64,000 nt of DNA from Actinospineispora eucalypti. Lineage in GTDB: Bacteria; Actinomycetota; Actinomycetes; Mycobacteriales; Pseudonocardiaceae. Shown here piece after piece: positions 8,501 to 16,446 of this stretch. How positions within the stretch are numbered: position 1 is the stretch's first letter; every line of letters begins with the position of its first letter. The notes beneath the pieces are model-generated. The model was not told where the DNA came from, did not search any database, and saw only the letters and a program-made list of their open reading frames with translations. The translations under genes were made by a program, and so were the position numbers. The stretch is from assembly GCA_014208095.1 (NCBI GenBank), contig JACHMT010000003.1, positions 372,001 through 436,000 of the forward strand, read 5' to 3'.

Positions 8501-11500
8501 AGGGGACGTCGCCGGAGGCGGAGCCGCCGGTCTGGCTGATCGAAGAAGCGTCGCAGCCGGTGGGGTTGGTGCAGTCGATCTGGCTGCCGGCCTGGCTGGA
8601 GGCGGAAACCTGGCGGGCCGGGGCTGGTGGGCCTCGGGTGCGGGTGGTGCCGTTGGCCGCCGGGTCCGGGGCGCCGGGGTGGCAGTCGACGCCGGCGCCG
8701 CAGGCAGTGAGCCGGCTGGCGCCAGTCTGGTCGTCGAGTCGGCCGGAATTGCCGCCGTGTCCGGTACCCGCGCCACCGCCACCGGAACCGGCCCCCACAC
8801 CGGCCCCGGACCCACCGGATCCGCCCGTACCGGATCCGCCCGTACCGGGCCCGGCCGGTCCGACGCCGGCGGGCGATCCGCCGAGCCCGTCGTGGCTGCC
8901 GTAGTTGTGGCCACCCGAGAAGTCGCGGTAGGACCGGCCACCCAGCCACTGGGTCGGGTAGAGCTGGTCATCGGCGCGGGAGTGGGACTGGCTGGTGCAG
9001 CCGTCGGCGCTGGTGACCAGGCAGGAGTCCTGGCCGTGGGTCTCGCGGGTGGCGCCGGGCCGACCGGGCTCGGTGGGGGCGGTGGTGACGCTCGCGGCGG
9101 TGCTGGTGTGCGCGGCGCCGGAACAGCCGGTGACCCCGGCGCAGTCCACGGTGGCGCGGGCGGTGCCTTCGCCGCTGGCGTCGCCGTCCACGGTGCGCAA
9201 CGCGGGGCCGCCGGGCTCGCCGAACCAGGCGCCCGGCTCGGTGCCGGGCTGGAAGTCCAGGCGCAGTGGGTTGTCGGCGCGGGCCTGGTCACCGGCGTGG
9301 CAGGAGCCGGCGGCGACCACGCAGTCGGACTTGGTCTCGCCGTGGCGCTTGGCGCCGGTGCCGCTGGCGGCGTCGGTGGTGGTGCGGGTGGAACCGGTGC
9401 CGGCGCAGCCGGCCTTGCCGCCGCAGTCCACGTCGGCGCCGGCGCGGGCCGAGGCCTCGGAGTTCACGTCGGCGGTGGCGAAGGTGGCGCACTCGCCGGT
9501 GTTGGACTCGCAGTGCGAACTGGCCCGCGCGGTCCGGCCACGTGGGTCCTGCCCGGCGTCCGGGGCGCCGCTCGTGCCGGAGCCCGGGGTGCCGGTGCGC
9601 GCGGTGCCGTTCGTGTCGGCGCCGTTCATGCTGGAGCCTGCGGTTTGGGACGCGACCGGTTGCCCATTCGGCCCGGTTTGTCCGCTGCCGGATGCGGCGG
9701 GTTGCCGGTCTGCTCCGGTCTGCCCGGCCCCGGCCCCGGCCCCGGCGGCGGCCAGCGGCTGGGGTGCGGTGCGGGTGCTGGTGCTGTCGGTGTCGCAGGC
9801 CCCGCCGCCGGCCTGGCAGTGCGCCTCGCCGACCCCGTCGGCGCCGGCGCTGGCCCACAAGCCGCAGTCGCCCTCGCATTTGCCGGTCGCGGTGGACACC
9901 TCGCGGCCACTCTGTCGGGCGGTGGAGCTGCCGGTGCAGCCCTTGGCCGCCTGGCACTCGCTGTAGGCGCCGGACCAGTCCGCCGTCGCGGTGGTCTCGC
10001 AGTAGGCGCCGGGCTTGCAGCCCGAGCTGGCGGTGTGGCCGCCGAAGGTGGCCGAGGTGGTGCAGCCGGCCCCGTCGATCGGGCACTTGCCGGATGCCGC
10101 CGTCGAGCCCGACCCGACGCTCACGTTGCAAGCCGACACCCCGGGCAGGCCCTGGCAGGACTCCTGCTGTCCGAAGCTGGTGCCCTCGCACCGGCTGAAC
10201 GCGCCGCTCGAACCGCAGGCGACTCCGTTGCCGCCGGGGTCGCCGAGGGTGATGTCGTCATGCCCGGTGGCTTGACGGAGTTGGTCGGTGGCGGTGTTGA
10301 CGTCGTCGCGGTACCGGTCGAACTCGGCGAGGTCCCGCCGGTACTGGCCGGACGCGATCGCGTTGTTGACCAGGCCCGGGATGTCGAACTTCCCGGCGGC
10401 GAGGTTCTTGCGCTGCGCGTCCCAGGCCGCGTCCAGGTCCTTGCCCCGCTTGTCCAGGGCGGCCTGCTGTGGGCCGAGCTGCTGCTGGCCGTCGATCACG
10501 TAGTCGATCAGCTGGGCGTTCTCCGGCGAGACCTTGGTCATTGAGGCGTCCGACGTGGTCTGCAGCTTCTTCTGCGCGGCGACCTTCTTGTCGTACTCGG
10601 CCTGGGTCAGCTTGCCGGCGTCCAGTTGCTTCTTCGCGTCATCCAGCCCCCGCTGCCCGTTGATCACCGCGAGCCGGTCGTTCAAGGCCTGGTCGTTGGC
10701 CTGTTGCGCGGCGCGCTGGGCTTCCGGGTCGAACGCGGTGAGCTGGTAGGTCTGGTCCTCGGTACTGGAATAGGTGGTGCGGTTGGCGGTGGTCTGCGCC
10801 GGTGGGCCGCGGGTCCCGGTGCCGCCGGTCAGCATCGTGCGCGCCTGCTCGGTGGCGGGGCCGCAACGCTCGCCCTTCACGCAGCCCGGCGCGGTGCCGG
10901 TGTTCTCCAGGAACAACCCCTTGGCGTTCCCGGCACCTTTCTTGCCGATCTCGTCCAGCCGCTCGCCGACCTGCCGCAGCGCAGGGTCCACCTGCCGCTG
11001 CGCGGTGTCGCGGATCCGGTCCACGTCCGGCAACGAGCCGCGTTCCCCGCCGGCCAGCCGGGTGCCCACCCGCAGCGCCCGCGTCACGTCATCGGCGACA
11101 CCGGACAGCGCCTCGTGGGTGGCCTCCCCCGCCCGCTTGCCGGCCACCGTGCCGACGACCCCAGACACCAGATCGGCCCCGCCGTCCAGCAGCGTCCGCA
11201 CGTCCTGCCCCGGCGCCTTGCGCCCCGGCGAGGCCTGGCCGGCCTGGTTGCCGCGCGCGTCGGCTCGGGTCAGCGCGAACCCGGGCAGATCCTCGTCGGT
11301 CGGCGCGGTCGCGGCCCGGATGGCCCGGCGCATGTTGCCGTCGGCGAATGCCTCGTCGACCCGGGCACCGGTCGGACGCGCATCCGCGACCCGCCGACCG
11401 GCTACCGTCACCACGGGCCCGGTCGGGGCCTCTTCGGCCGCTCCCCCGGTTTGGCGGCGCGCGGCCAGGGCGAAAACCGGTGTGGCTGGCACGTCGTCGG

Positions 11501-12134
11501 CCGTCTCGCCCGGCTTGCGGCGGGTTACCGGCGTGCTCGGCACGTCGTCGGTCCCCTGGCCGGGCTGGCGGCGCGTGGTGACCGGCGTGACCGGCTGGTC
11601 CACGGGCGCCTGCTGGCCGGTCGGCCGTTCGCCCGGCGCCCGTGCGGTCACCGGGGTTTCCGGCTCCTCCTGGACCACCGGCGCCGCGGTCAGCCGCTGT
11701 GCCGCTGCCCGGGTGGTGACCGGCGTTTCCGGCGTTTTCTGGACCGTCGAATTAACCGTTTCCGGAGTCGGTTTCCCGGACTTGGCGGCCATTTCGTCAG
11801 CGGTTTGTTGGTACTGGGTCGACCCGGTGATCCGCTTGGCCGAGCCGCCCGAGTTGTTCACCTGGGACGGCTTTGCCGCCGACGCACTACCGACCGCAGC
11901 CTGTTGCACAGCGTAGTCACCGGACGGGTCGGCACCGGCATCCCCGGGCCCGCCCTGGGCCGGCGAAACGGCCACCACCGGCACCACGACCGGAGCTTCG
12001 GCCGAACCGGACGTGCCCGCGAAGCCGACCACCAGCAGGACAAAGCCACTGGCCAACAGCAAGAAGGTCGCGGGTGCGGCGAGCACACCGGTGCGCATGC
12101 ACCGGATCAGCCCATCCGAGACCACGGACCTCAT
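5586..12134 (-). CDS. Giant surface or toxin-like protein with pentapeptide (MPTR-like) and paired-cysteine repeats
   Basis: 2182 residues. Order: N-terminal signal anchor (about 14-40, GVLAAPATFLLLASGFVLLV); Thr/Pro/Arg-rich segment with TPVTTR repeats (to about 250); a region ending in coiled coils (about 465-620); about 640-1340, some twenty Cys pairs of the form C-x4/5-[GSA]-C-x3-[ST], interrupted by a Gly-rich linker near 1085-1130; about 1390-1910, roughly 100 pentapeptides of type GNxNx (NVGNx, NRGNx), like mycobacterial PPE-MPTR repeats and Pentapeptide_2; then a helical domain and a Gly-zipper hydrophobic end with Lys-rich helices (GKVADGAKAVGKGIANGAKK). It has AAGGTGG 6 bases before the ATG. 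Probably exported and surface-exposed; the C-terminal end looks membrane-active. The RGPP motif occurs twice. Function unknown. Confidence 0.85.
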   Translation of the reverse strand: MRSVVSDGLIRCMRTGVLAAPATFLLLASGFVLLVVGFAGTSGSAEAPVVVPVVAVSPAQGGPGDAGADPSGDYAVQQAAVGSASAAKPSQVNNSGGSAKRITGSTQYQQTADEMAAKSGKPTPETVNSTVQKTPETPVTTRAAAQRLTAAPVVQEEPETPVTARAPGERPTGQQAPVDQPVTPVTTRRQPGQGTDDVPSTPVTRRKPGETADDVPATPVFALAARRQTGGAAEEAPTGPVVTVAGRRVADARPTGARVDEAFADGNMRRAIRAATAPTDEDLPGFALTRADARGNQAGQASPGRKAPGQDVRTLLDGGADLVSGVVGTVAGKRAGEATHEALSGVADDVTRALRVGTRLAGGERGSLPDVDRIRDTAQRQVDPALRQVGERLDEIGKKGAGNAKGLFLENTGTAPGCVKGERCGPATEQARTMLTGGTGTRGPPAQTTANRTTYSSTEDQTYQLTAFDPEAQRAAQQANDQALNDRLAVINGQRGLDDAKKQLDAGKLTQAEYDKKVAAQKKLQTTSDASMTKVSPENAQLIDYVIDGQQQLGPQQAALDKRGKDLDAAWDAQRKNLAAGKFDIPGLVNNAIASGQYRRDLAEFDRYRDDVNTATDQLRQATGHDDITLGDPGGNGVACGSSGAFSRCEGTSFGQQESCQGLPGVSACNVSVGSGSTAASGKCPIDGAGCTTSATFGGHTASSGCKPGAYCETTATADWSGAYSECQAAKGCTGSSTARQSGREVSTATGKCEGDCGLWASAGADGVGEAHCQAGGGACDTDSTSTRTAPQPLAAAGAGAGAGQTGADRQPAASGSGQTGPNGQPVASQTAGSSMNGADTNGTARTGTPGSGTSGAPDAGQDPRGRTARASSHCESNTGECATFATADVNSEASARAGADVDCGGKAGCAGTGSTRTTTDAASGTGAKRHGETKSDCVVAAGSCHAGDQARADNPLRLDFQPGTEPGAWFGEPGGPALRTVDGDASGEGTARATVDCAGVTGCSGAAHTSTAASVTTAPTEPGRPGATRETHGQDSCLVTSADGCTSQSHSRADDQLYPTQWLGGRSYRDFSGGHNYGSHDGLGGSPAGVGPAGPGTGGSGTGGSGGSGAGVGAGSGGGGAGTGHGGNSGRLDDQTGASRLTACGAGVDCHPGAPDPAANGTTRTRGPPAPARQVSASSQAGSQIDCTNPTGCDASSISQTGGSASGDVPYRDSTGESTCNLRSATGCTSHSTTEVGNRLGTPNGKITASPDTPSDDQRTVRLGSAPVGQGEPVSTSRATAEGGCPADATGCTSQTRSATTSLNTAVSDRRTGSDATANCTGGGACVTPSHSDASTEPDYVVYDGATRKPLADQPTRGATSNSGSDASALRTADQDDPKTAPVRPVAQVSNWFNNGANNHGNGNNGNNNSGFFNAGDDNLGDHNRGNGNVGNQNVGNANTGNQNVGSGNTGNANTGNGNRGNANRGNGNTGNANQGDLNIGDANVGNRNLGNANHGSYNTGNNNRGSHNVGNANVGSHNVGNANQGSYNIGNANVGDHNQGNANRGSHNVGSGNRGSRNIGNGNVGSNNVGSGNHGSFNIGDANTGSYNRGNGNVGSHNVGNGNRGSYNVGSGNRGNRNVGNGNVGDYNVGSGNVGSHNVGNANHGSYNVGNHNVGNGNRGNYNVGDANVGSYNRGNGNVGNHNVGNGNRGNSNRGNENVGNRNVGNGNRGNDNRGDRNIGNANVGNYNRGDGNRGSYNVGSYNNGSYNVGNRNVGNHNVGDRNRGNDNVGNRNVGNRNIGDDNKGNDNAGNRNVGNNNAGDDNHGNNNVGNRNKGNDNAGDDNVGNDNIGNRNHGDRNVGDDNRGNDNAGDRNHGDRNVGSDNKGNDNVGNRNRGNNNQGNDNKGNNNTGNNNKGNDNVGNNLNGNKQKSPAEILTDPRFLAGVGTNGLKNYKRAEGTFGDAAKRHDERAKGARARGDLETAAKEERLAKQYKGLSDRLKTLTSPHAKGTPLVERLKRPLGNLPTMLQRGMAQSVFDHINRPGVPGQHPVKNALPFLRESKFGGDNLKELARRGLTKVGGVATLAFAGYDIYNSIKAGDSVPHAVVKTGSSVVISAAVGAGTQAAVAAGLTALAVPGAGWAVGAGILAGAAASYLLTKYDVPNKIADGAVWLGGKVADGAKAVGKGIANGAKKVAKFFGF
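6412..7960 (-). repeat. 15-base tandem repeat array encoding pentapeptides
   Basis: About 100 degenerate units of 15 bases (gttgccgacgttgtn and variants) in phase with the reading frame of the giant gene. They encode xNxGN pentapeptides in which Asn and Gly are nearly invariant and the other positions vary. Pentapeptides of this class form a right-handed quadrilateral beta-helix. The array is likely to expand and contract by slippage or recombination. Confidence 0.9.
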
Positions 12135-12387
12135 CGCGAGCCACCTTCAGCATGATTACGCGCAGCAAGGAAACATCACGCTCAGCTCAAGGCCGGATGA
12201 TCCCCAGCGCGGCGAGTAATCACGCGATGGGTCGTCTACTAGGACGCATCCGCTTCATTCCCATACCACCGTGGTGGCGCCAAGCAAGAACGAAGTTAGC
12301 TAGCCGAAGTGGTCTGCCGACGGCTCGTCGGTGAACGATTGGTGAAGCAACGTTAAGCGCTTTGCGGGTTAATGAAACGCGCAACTA

Positions 12388-12867
12388 CTAACCGGCGCCG
12401 ACAGTGGTGGAGTCGACCACTACGAAGGACTGGTAGTGGTCGCCGGTGTAGTAGACCTCCTGGGAGCTGCCGGTCACCAACCGGCGCGCGCCGCGGTCCC
12501 GGGAGCCCGGCGTGGGCACCGTGTACTCACGGTAGTAACCCTGGTTCTGTCGGGGCAGCAGCCGCTCCGCGTTGTTGAACGTGCTGCCGTCCTTCGGGTA
12601 CTGCAACCGGGCGCCGCTCTTGATCTTCTGCCAGACCGTGGCGGCCTCTTTCGGCAGGGCGCACAGCGCGCGCACCGGCAGCCCGGACGCCTTCGCCCCG
12701 GGCGCGTCCGGTTTCGGCGCCGGGCAGCTGGCCGGCGCGGCACCGAGGGAGGCGTCGGTTGCCGAGCCCTGTGCCGGAGCCGGGCTCGAGGCGGACGCGC
12801 ACCCACCGAGCAGGGCGACCAGCATGGTCAGCAGTAGCGCCCACCGGGTACCTCGCGATGTGCGCAT
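12388..12867 (-). CDS. Secreted guanyl-specific ribonuclease (RNase Sa/N1/T1 type), lipoprotein
   Basis: 159 residues. A lipoprotein signal peptide ends in the lipobox LLGGC with Cys23. A Ser/Ala/Pro linker leads to a domain (about 65-158) that closely follows RNase Sa: ALPKEAATVWQKI, YPKDGSTFNNAERLLP, YYREYTVPTPGSRDRGARR, YYTGDHYQSF. The catalytic residues of the family are present as Glu114, Arg128/Arg129 and His144. It would cleave single-stranded RNA after guanine. Anchoring to the outer face of the membrane keeps it from cytosolic RNA, and no barstar-like inhibitor is seen next to it. Role could be nutrient release or attack on neighbours. Confidence 0.88.
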   Translation of the reverse strand: MRTSRGTRWALLLTMLVALLGGCASASSPAPAQGSATDASLGAAPASCPAPKPDAPGAKASGLPVRALCALPKEAATVWQKIKSGARLQYPKDGSTFNNAERLLPRQNQGYYREYTVPTPGSRDRGARRLVTGSSQEVYYTGDHYQSFVVVDSTTVGAG

Positions 12868-12933
12868 GTGGTCCTCTCCCTATGTGGCGACTCGGCATTG
12901 CGCCACATTGTGGTGCCAACGACCTTGCCATGC

Positions 12934-14298
12934 TCAGGCGGTCAGCACCTTCGCGGCGGGGGCCGGCCGGGTCACGGCGGTGAGCACCAGCGCCACCGCG
13001 GTCGCGGCGGCGGCCACCAGCACGCACAGGATGAAGCCCCCGCCGAGCGCGTGCGCCGTACCGAGCAGCGGGCCGAACGCGGCGACGCCGATCGCGGCGC
13101 CGATCTGCCGGGAGGTGTTGAACGCGGCGGACGCGGCGCCGTGCAGCGCGGGTTCGACGGCGGCCATCGACTGCGAGGTCATCGTCGGCACCAACAGACC
13201 CGAGCTGAACCCGGCCGGCACCAGCGCGAGCACCAACGGCCACAGCGCCGGCGAAGTGCTCGCCCACGCCACCGCAAGCAGGGTCACCGCCAGCATCGTC
13301 TGACCGATCGCCAGCACCGCCCGGCGGCCGACGCGCTGCGCGAGTGGCGCCGCGGTCAACGTGCCGACCGAGATCAGTCCGGTCAGCGGCAGGAACAGCA
13401 GACCGCTGGTCAATGCGTCCAGCCCCCGGCCCTGTTGCAGCATCAGGCTCATAGCGAACAGCAGGCCGTAGAAGGTGAAGTTGAACAGCGCCCCCTGCGC
13501 GGCGGCACTCACGAAGTGGCGGTCCGCGTAGACGCCCACCGGGAGCAGGGGCGCGTTGCCCGCGCGTTCGGCCACCACGAACCCGATCAACCCGGCGATG
13601 GCCAGCGCGGCGGCGGTGAGCACCGCCGGGCTGTGCCACCCCCGGGCCGGCGCCTCGATGAGCGCGAACACCAGACCGCCGATCAACACGGTCGCCGTGC
13701 CCATCCCGGCGATGTCCAACCGGCGGACCCCCCTCGGCAGCACGGGAATCGAGCGCAGGCTCCACACGAGGGCCGGGATGCCGATCACCACGTTGACCGC
13801 GAACACCGCCCGCCAGTCCGCGAGCGCGACCAGCGCCCCGCCGAGCAACGGCCCGGCGGCCATGCCCACTCCCCCGGCGGCGGCCCACCAGCCCACCATT
13901 CGGTGCCGCGCGCGCTCGTCGGCGGCGGTCGCGGTGGCCAACACCAGGGCGCTGGGCAGCAACAGTGCGGCGCCGGCACCCTGAACCAGCCGCGCGAGGT
14001 TGAGCACCAGCATCGAACCGGCCACCGCGCAGACCGCCGAGGAGGCGGTGAAGATCGTCAACCCGGTGCTGAAGGCCCGCTTCGCGCCGAGGGTGTCGGT
14101 GATCGCGCCGGCGCCGAGCATCACCGCCGCGAAGGAGAGCGTGTACGCGTTGATCGCCCATTCCAGCTCCGGGCGGGACGCGTGCAGGTGCGTGGCGAGC
14201 TGTGCGAGCGTCAGGTTCACGATCGTGCCGTCCACGAAGACCATGAAGGACGCGATCAACGCGAGCGCCACCACGCCCCGCCGGTGTTCGATAGTCAT
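12934..14298 (-). CDS. MFS drug efflux transporter (EmrB/QacA-like)
   Basis: 454 residues with about 12-14 hydrophobic helices. Family motifs: DGTIVNLTLAQLATHL near the first helix (motif D1-like), GAITDTLGAKRAF (motif A), and GGVGMAAGPLLGG in helix 5 (antiporter motif C). Proton-driven export of a hydrophobic compound is the likely job; the substrate is unknown. It is divergent from the ArsR-type regulator at 14354, with an inverted repeat between them, a standard repressor-exporter pair. Confidence 0.9.
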   Translation of the reverse strand: MTIEHRRGVVALALIASFMVFVDGTIVNLTLAQLATHLHASRPELEWAINAYTLSFAAVMLGAGAITDTLGAKRAFSTGLTIFTASSAVCAVAGSMLVLNLARLVQGAGAALLLPSALVLATATAADERARHRMVGWWAAAGGVGMAAGPLLGGALVALADWRAVFAVNVVIGIPALVWSLRSIPVLPRGVRRLDIAGMGTATVLIGGLVFALIEAPARGWHSPAVLTAAALAIAGLIGFVVAERAGNAPLLPVGVYADRHFVSAAAQGALFNFTFYGLLFAMSLMLQQGRGLDALTSGLLFLPLTGLISVGTLTAAPLAQRVGRRAVLAIGQTMLAVTLLAVAWASTSPALWPLVLALVPAGFSSGLLVPTMTSQSMAAVEPALHGAASAAFNTSRQIGAAIGVAAFGPLLGTAHALGGGFILCVLVAAAATAVALVLTAVTRPAPAAKVLTA

Positions 14299-14318
14299 GG
14301 AACTACTTTAGCGAGGAT

Positions 14319-14334
14319 TTCGATATCCATCGAA
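14319..14334. promoter_or_regulatory. Inverted-repeat operator between the MFS and ArsR-type genes
   Basis: TTCGATATCCATCGAA has 6-base arms with a 4-base centre. It lies midway in the 55-base divergent promoter region. A related half (GTTCGATA) overlaps the MFS start. It is the expected binding site of the adjacent regulator. Confidence 0.5.
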
Positions 14335-14353
14335 CACGTTTACCCTTGGTGTC

Positions 14354-14650
14354 ATGACCTCGACGAAGCCGCCCGCGCAGCTAGAGGTGATCACCGTGCT
14401 GCGCGCGCTCGCCGACCCGGTGCGCCTGGACCTGGTCCGTCAACTGGCGAGCTCGGCCGCACCCATCGCCTGCGGCCGTTTCGACACCCGGGTAGCCAAG
14501 AACACCCTCAGCCACCACTTCAAGACCCTCCGCGAAGCCGGCGTGATCGCCACCCACCGCGAGTCCGGCCTGGCCCTCAACGTGCTCCGCGAAGAGGAGC
14601 TCGACGCCGCCTTCCCTGGCTTGCTGAAGGCGATCCTGCCGGCGTCATGA
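14354..14650 (+). CDS. ArsR-family winged-helix repressor
   Basis: 98 residues, essentially one winged helix: VLRALADPVRLDLVRQLA (helices 1-2), NTLSHHFKTLREAGVIATHR (recognition helix and wing). This matches the HTH_20/ArsR family (homologues commonly repress exporters of the MFS). One Cys (Cys40) only, so no obvious metal site. Divergent from the MFS exporter and probably its repressor. Confidence 0.88.
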   Translation: MTSTKPPAQLEVITVLRALADPVRLDLVRQLASSAAPIACGRFDTRVAKNTLSHHFKTLREAGVIATHRESGLALNVLREEELDAAFPGLLKAILPAS

Positions 14651-14663
14651 CGACGAACCGCGC

Positions 14664-15728
14664 CTACCTGGTGTGGCGGTCGATGAAGTCGAGAATGGCC
14701 TTGTTGCTGTCTGGCGCGCTGCGTTCGAGGTTGAGATTGTGTCCCGCGCCGGGAATGACTTTGGCTTCGACCACGGCGTGCGGTCCGAAGTAGGGGCGCT
14801 CGTAGTTGGCTAGCGCGGCGCTCGAGGAGCAGTCGGCGGCCACCGGTCCCTTGCAGAAGAACGCGTCTTGGTCGCCGTTGATGGTGAAGGTCGGCACGTT
14901 GATCCGCTTCGAGGGGCTGGCCGCGGCGTTCTTGGTCGCACTGGTGCCGAGGTAGGAAGACCCGGTTCCCAGTTCGACGTCGTTGAAGGTTTGCTTCAGT
15001 TTCTCGTCCAGGGCAATGACCTTGGGGTCGCTGTTCGGCGGGTAGTAGAAGTCGCCGCGGGTCCCGGCCCGGGTGGTCTGATACCCGGGGTCATAGCCTT
15101 GGCCGGTGAACTTCGGGTCCAGGATCGCGGGGATCGCATTGAGCCGGATCTTGCGAACGACGTTCATCACGTCGGCCCCGTGGGCCGCACCGGTGAACAC
15201 CACCGCGTCCACGTCCTGATAGGTGCCGGCCTCCTGGTAGGCGATCACCGAGCCGAGGCTATGCCCGATCAGTACGACCTTGTCGAAGCGCCCGCCCAGA
15301 TCGCCTCGGCGCACGGCCTGGATCACCTGGTGCACGGCGCTGGTGTTGTTGTCGTAGTTGACCAGCGGGCTGACCGGGTGCCAGGACTTGCCGATGCCGA
15401 GCCGGTCGATGGCCAACGTCGCGTAGCCACGCTCGTTCGCTTCCTTGGGGTAGGAGTACCGCTCGGGCTCGTAGGGCAGGTCCCAGTAGTACCGGCCGTA
15501 GCTGAGTCCGTGCACCAATACCTGGATCTTCGTCGCGTTGCGCGGGCGGCACAGCGTCCCGGCAATCGGGCCACTCTGTCCCGTGATCGTGATCGGCACA
15601 CTCACGTCCCGACAGCTGCCTTCTTCGGCCCGCGCGGAACTCGTCGTCACCGTACTCACGAGTAGGGCACCGGCGATTACCAGCAGGGAGCTTCGCCTGA
15701 TCCTTCGAGCCCCATAACCCGCAGCCAT
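14664..15728 (-). CDS. Secreted alpha/beta-hydrolase (lipase/esterase-like)
   Basis: 354 residues. Arg-rich signal peptide (GARRIRRSSLLVIAGALLVS) with cleavage likely near ARAEEG. The nucleophile elbow GHSLGS places Ser157, and the C-terminal AGHNLNLE gives His330; an oxyanion segment VHGLSYGRYYWDLP precedes. Four Cys could form disulfides, as expected outside the cell. The ATG at 15728 is chosen because it begins the signal peptide and follows GGGAGGGG; longer in-frame starts reach into the next gene. Substrate unknown. Confidence 0.85.
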   Translation of the reverse strand: MAAGYGARRIRRSSLLVIAGALLVSTVTTSSARAEEGSCRDVSVPITITGQSGPIAGTLCRPRNATKIQVLVHGLSYGRYYWDLPYEPERYSYPKEANERGYATLAIDRLGIGKSWHPVSPLVNYDNNTSAVHQVIQAVRRGDLGGRFDKVVLIGHSLGSVIAYQEAGTYQDVDAVVFTGAAHGADVMNVVRKIRLNAIPAILDPKFTGQGYDPGYQTTRAGTRGDFYYPPNSDPKVIALDEKLKQTFNDVELGTGSSYLGTSATKNAAASPSKRINVPTFTINGDQDAFFCKGPVAADCSSSAALANYERPYFGPHAVVEAKVIPGAGHNLNLERSAPDSNKAILDFIDRHTR

Positions 15729-15856
15729 GGACGAGTCCCCTCCCGACGAAATGGTTGCTAGTTCAACGAGAGCACTCCCGACTCCGACTCGGACAATAGG
15801 GCCACTCTTTTGGGTCGAGCCTCCCCGCGAGTCAGCACTCTCAACCGGTGTTCGGG

Positions 15857-16393
15857 CTACTGGTCGCGTCCGACCCTTGATGCGCGCTCTCGGTGGGCGC
15901 TGACCTTGTGGCGGTTCAGACATGTCGACGAGCAGAAGCGGCGCCGGCCCGCCGGCGAGTTGTCGGCGTACACGTCGACGCACCTCGACGCCTGGCAGGT
16001 GCCGAGCCGGGCCGCGTCGTGGTCCACCAACCAGGTCAGCAGGCAGGTGGCCAGAGCCGCGGGGAGGACGTCACCCGGTGCGGCGACCGTCCAGCGCAGG
16101 CCTGAGTTGGTGACTTCTGGCACCGGGCGGACCGAGCGCAGCTGCCGGTTCAGTTCGTCGAGACCGCTGCCGTCGCGAGCCGAGGAGAAGACGGCGAAGA
16201 TCGCATTCGCCGTCGCGACAAGATCGCCAGGCGGAGGAATCGGCACCTCCGAGGACCAGTCGAGCAGAGCGGCGGCATCGGGATAGGACGCCCGCTGTTC
16301 GCCGGCGACCTCGCGTGGTCGGTCGGCGTACTCGTTCACGAACTCGACCACGTTGCTCAGGTCGAGTTCCGGGACGGCCAGCACGCATACCAC
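15857..16393 (-). CDS. CGNR zinc-finger regulator
   Basis: 178 residues. The N-terminal part is the ABATE-like helical stress domain of the family; the C-terminus carries the zinc finger: GTCQASRCVDVYADNSPAG, RRRFCSSTCLNRHKVSAHR. The eponymous CGNR is CLNR here, a mild variant. GTG start. Divergent from the LysE-type exporter with an inverted repeat in the shared promoter, so it probably controls that gene and itself. Confidence 0.85.
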   Translation of the reverse strand: MVCVLAVPELDLSNVVEFVNEYADRPREVAGEQRASYPDAAALLDWSSEVPIPPPGDLVATANAIFAVFSSARDGSGLDELNRQLRSVRPVPEVTNSGLRWTVAAPGDVLPAALATCLLTWLVDHDAARLGTCQASRCVDVYADNSPAGRRRFCSSTCLNRHKVSAHRERASRVGRDQ

Positions 16394-16418
16394 TGTAACC
16401 CTAAGAGTGACGTTAGAA

Positions 16419-16437
16419 GGTTACCAAATCGGTAACC
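16419..16437. promoter_or_regulatory. Inverted-repeat operator between CGNR regulator and LysE exporter
   Basis: GGTTACC and GGTAACC arms around AAATC, ten bases before the exporter start. Additional TAACC/GGTTAC half-sites occur at about 16396-16400 and 16455-16460. The cluster suggests a repressor site. Confidence 0.55.
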
Positions 16438-16446
16438 TCATGAACT

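Noticed and set aside
10626..12155. 509-codon plus-strand frame opposite the start of the giant gene
   Set aside because: High-GC shadow frame; the opposite frame has a signal anchor, a good ribosome-binding site and recognisable repeats.
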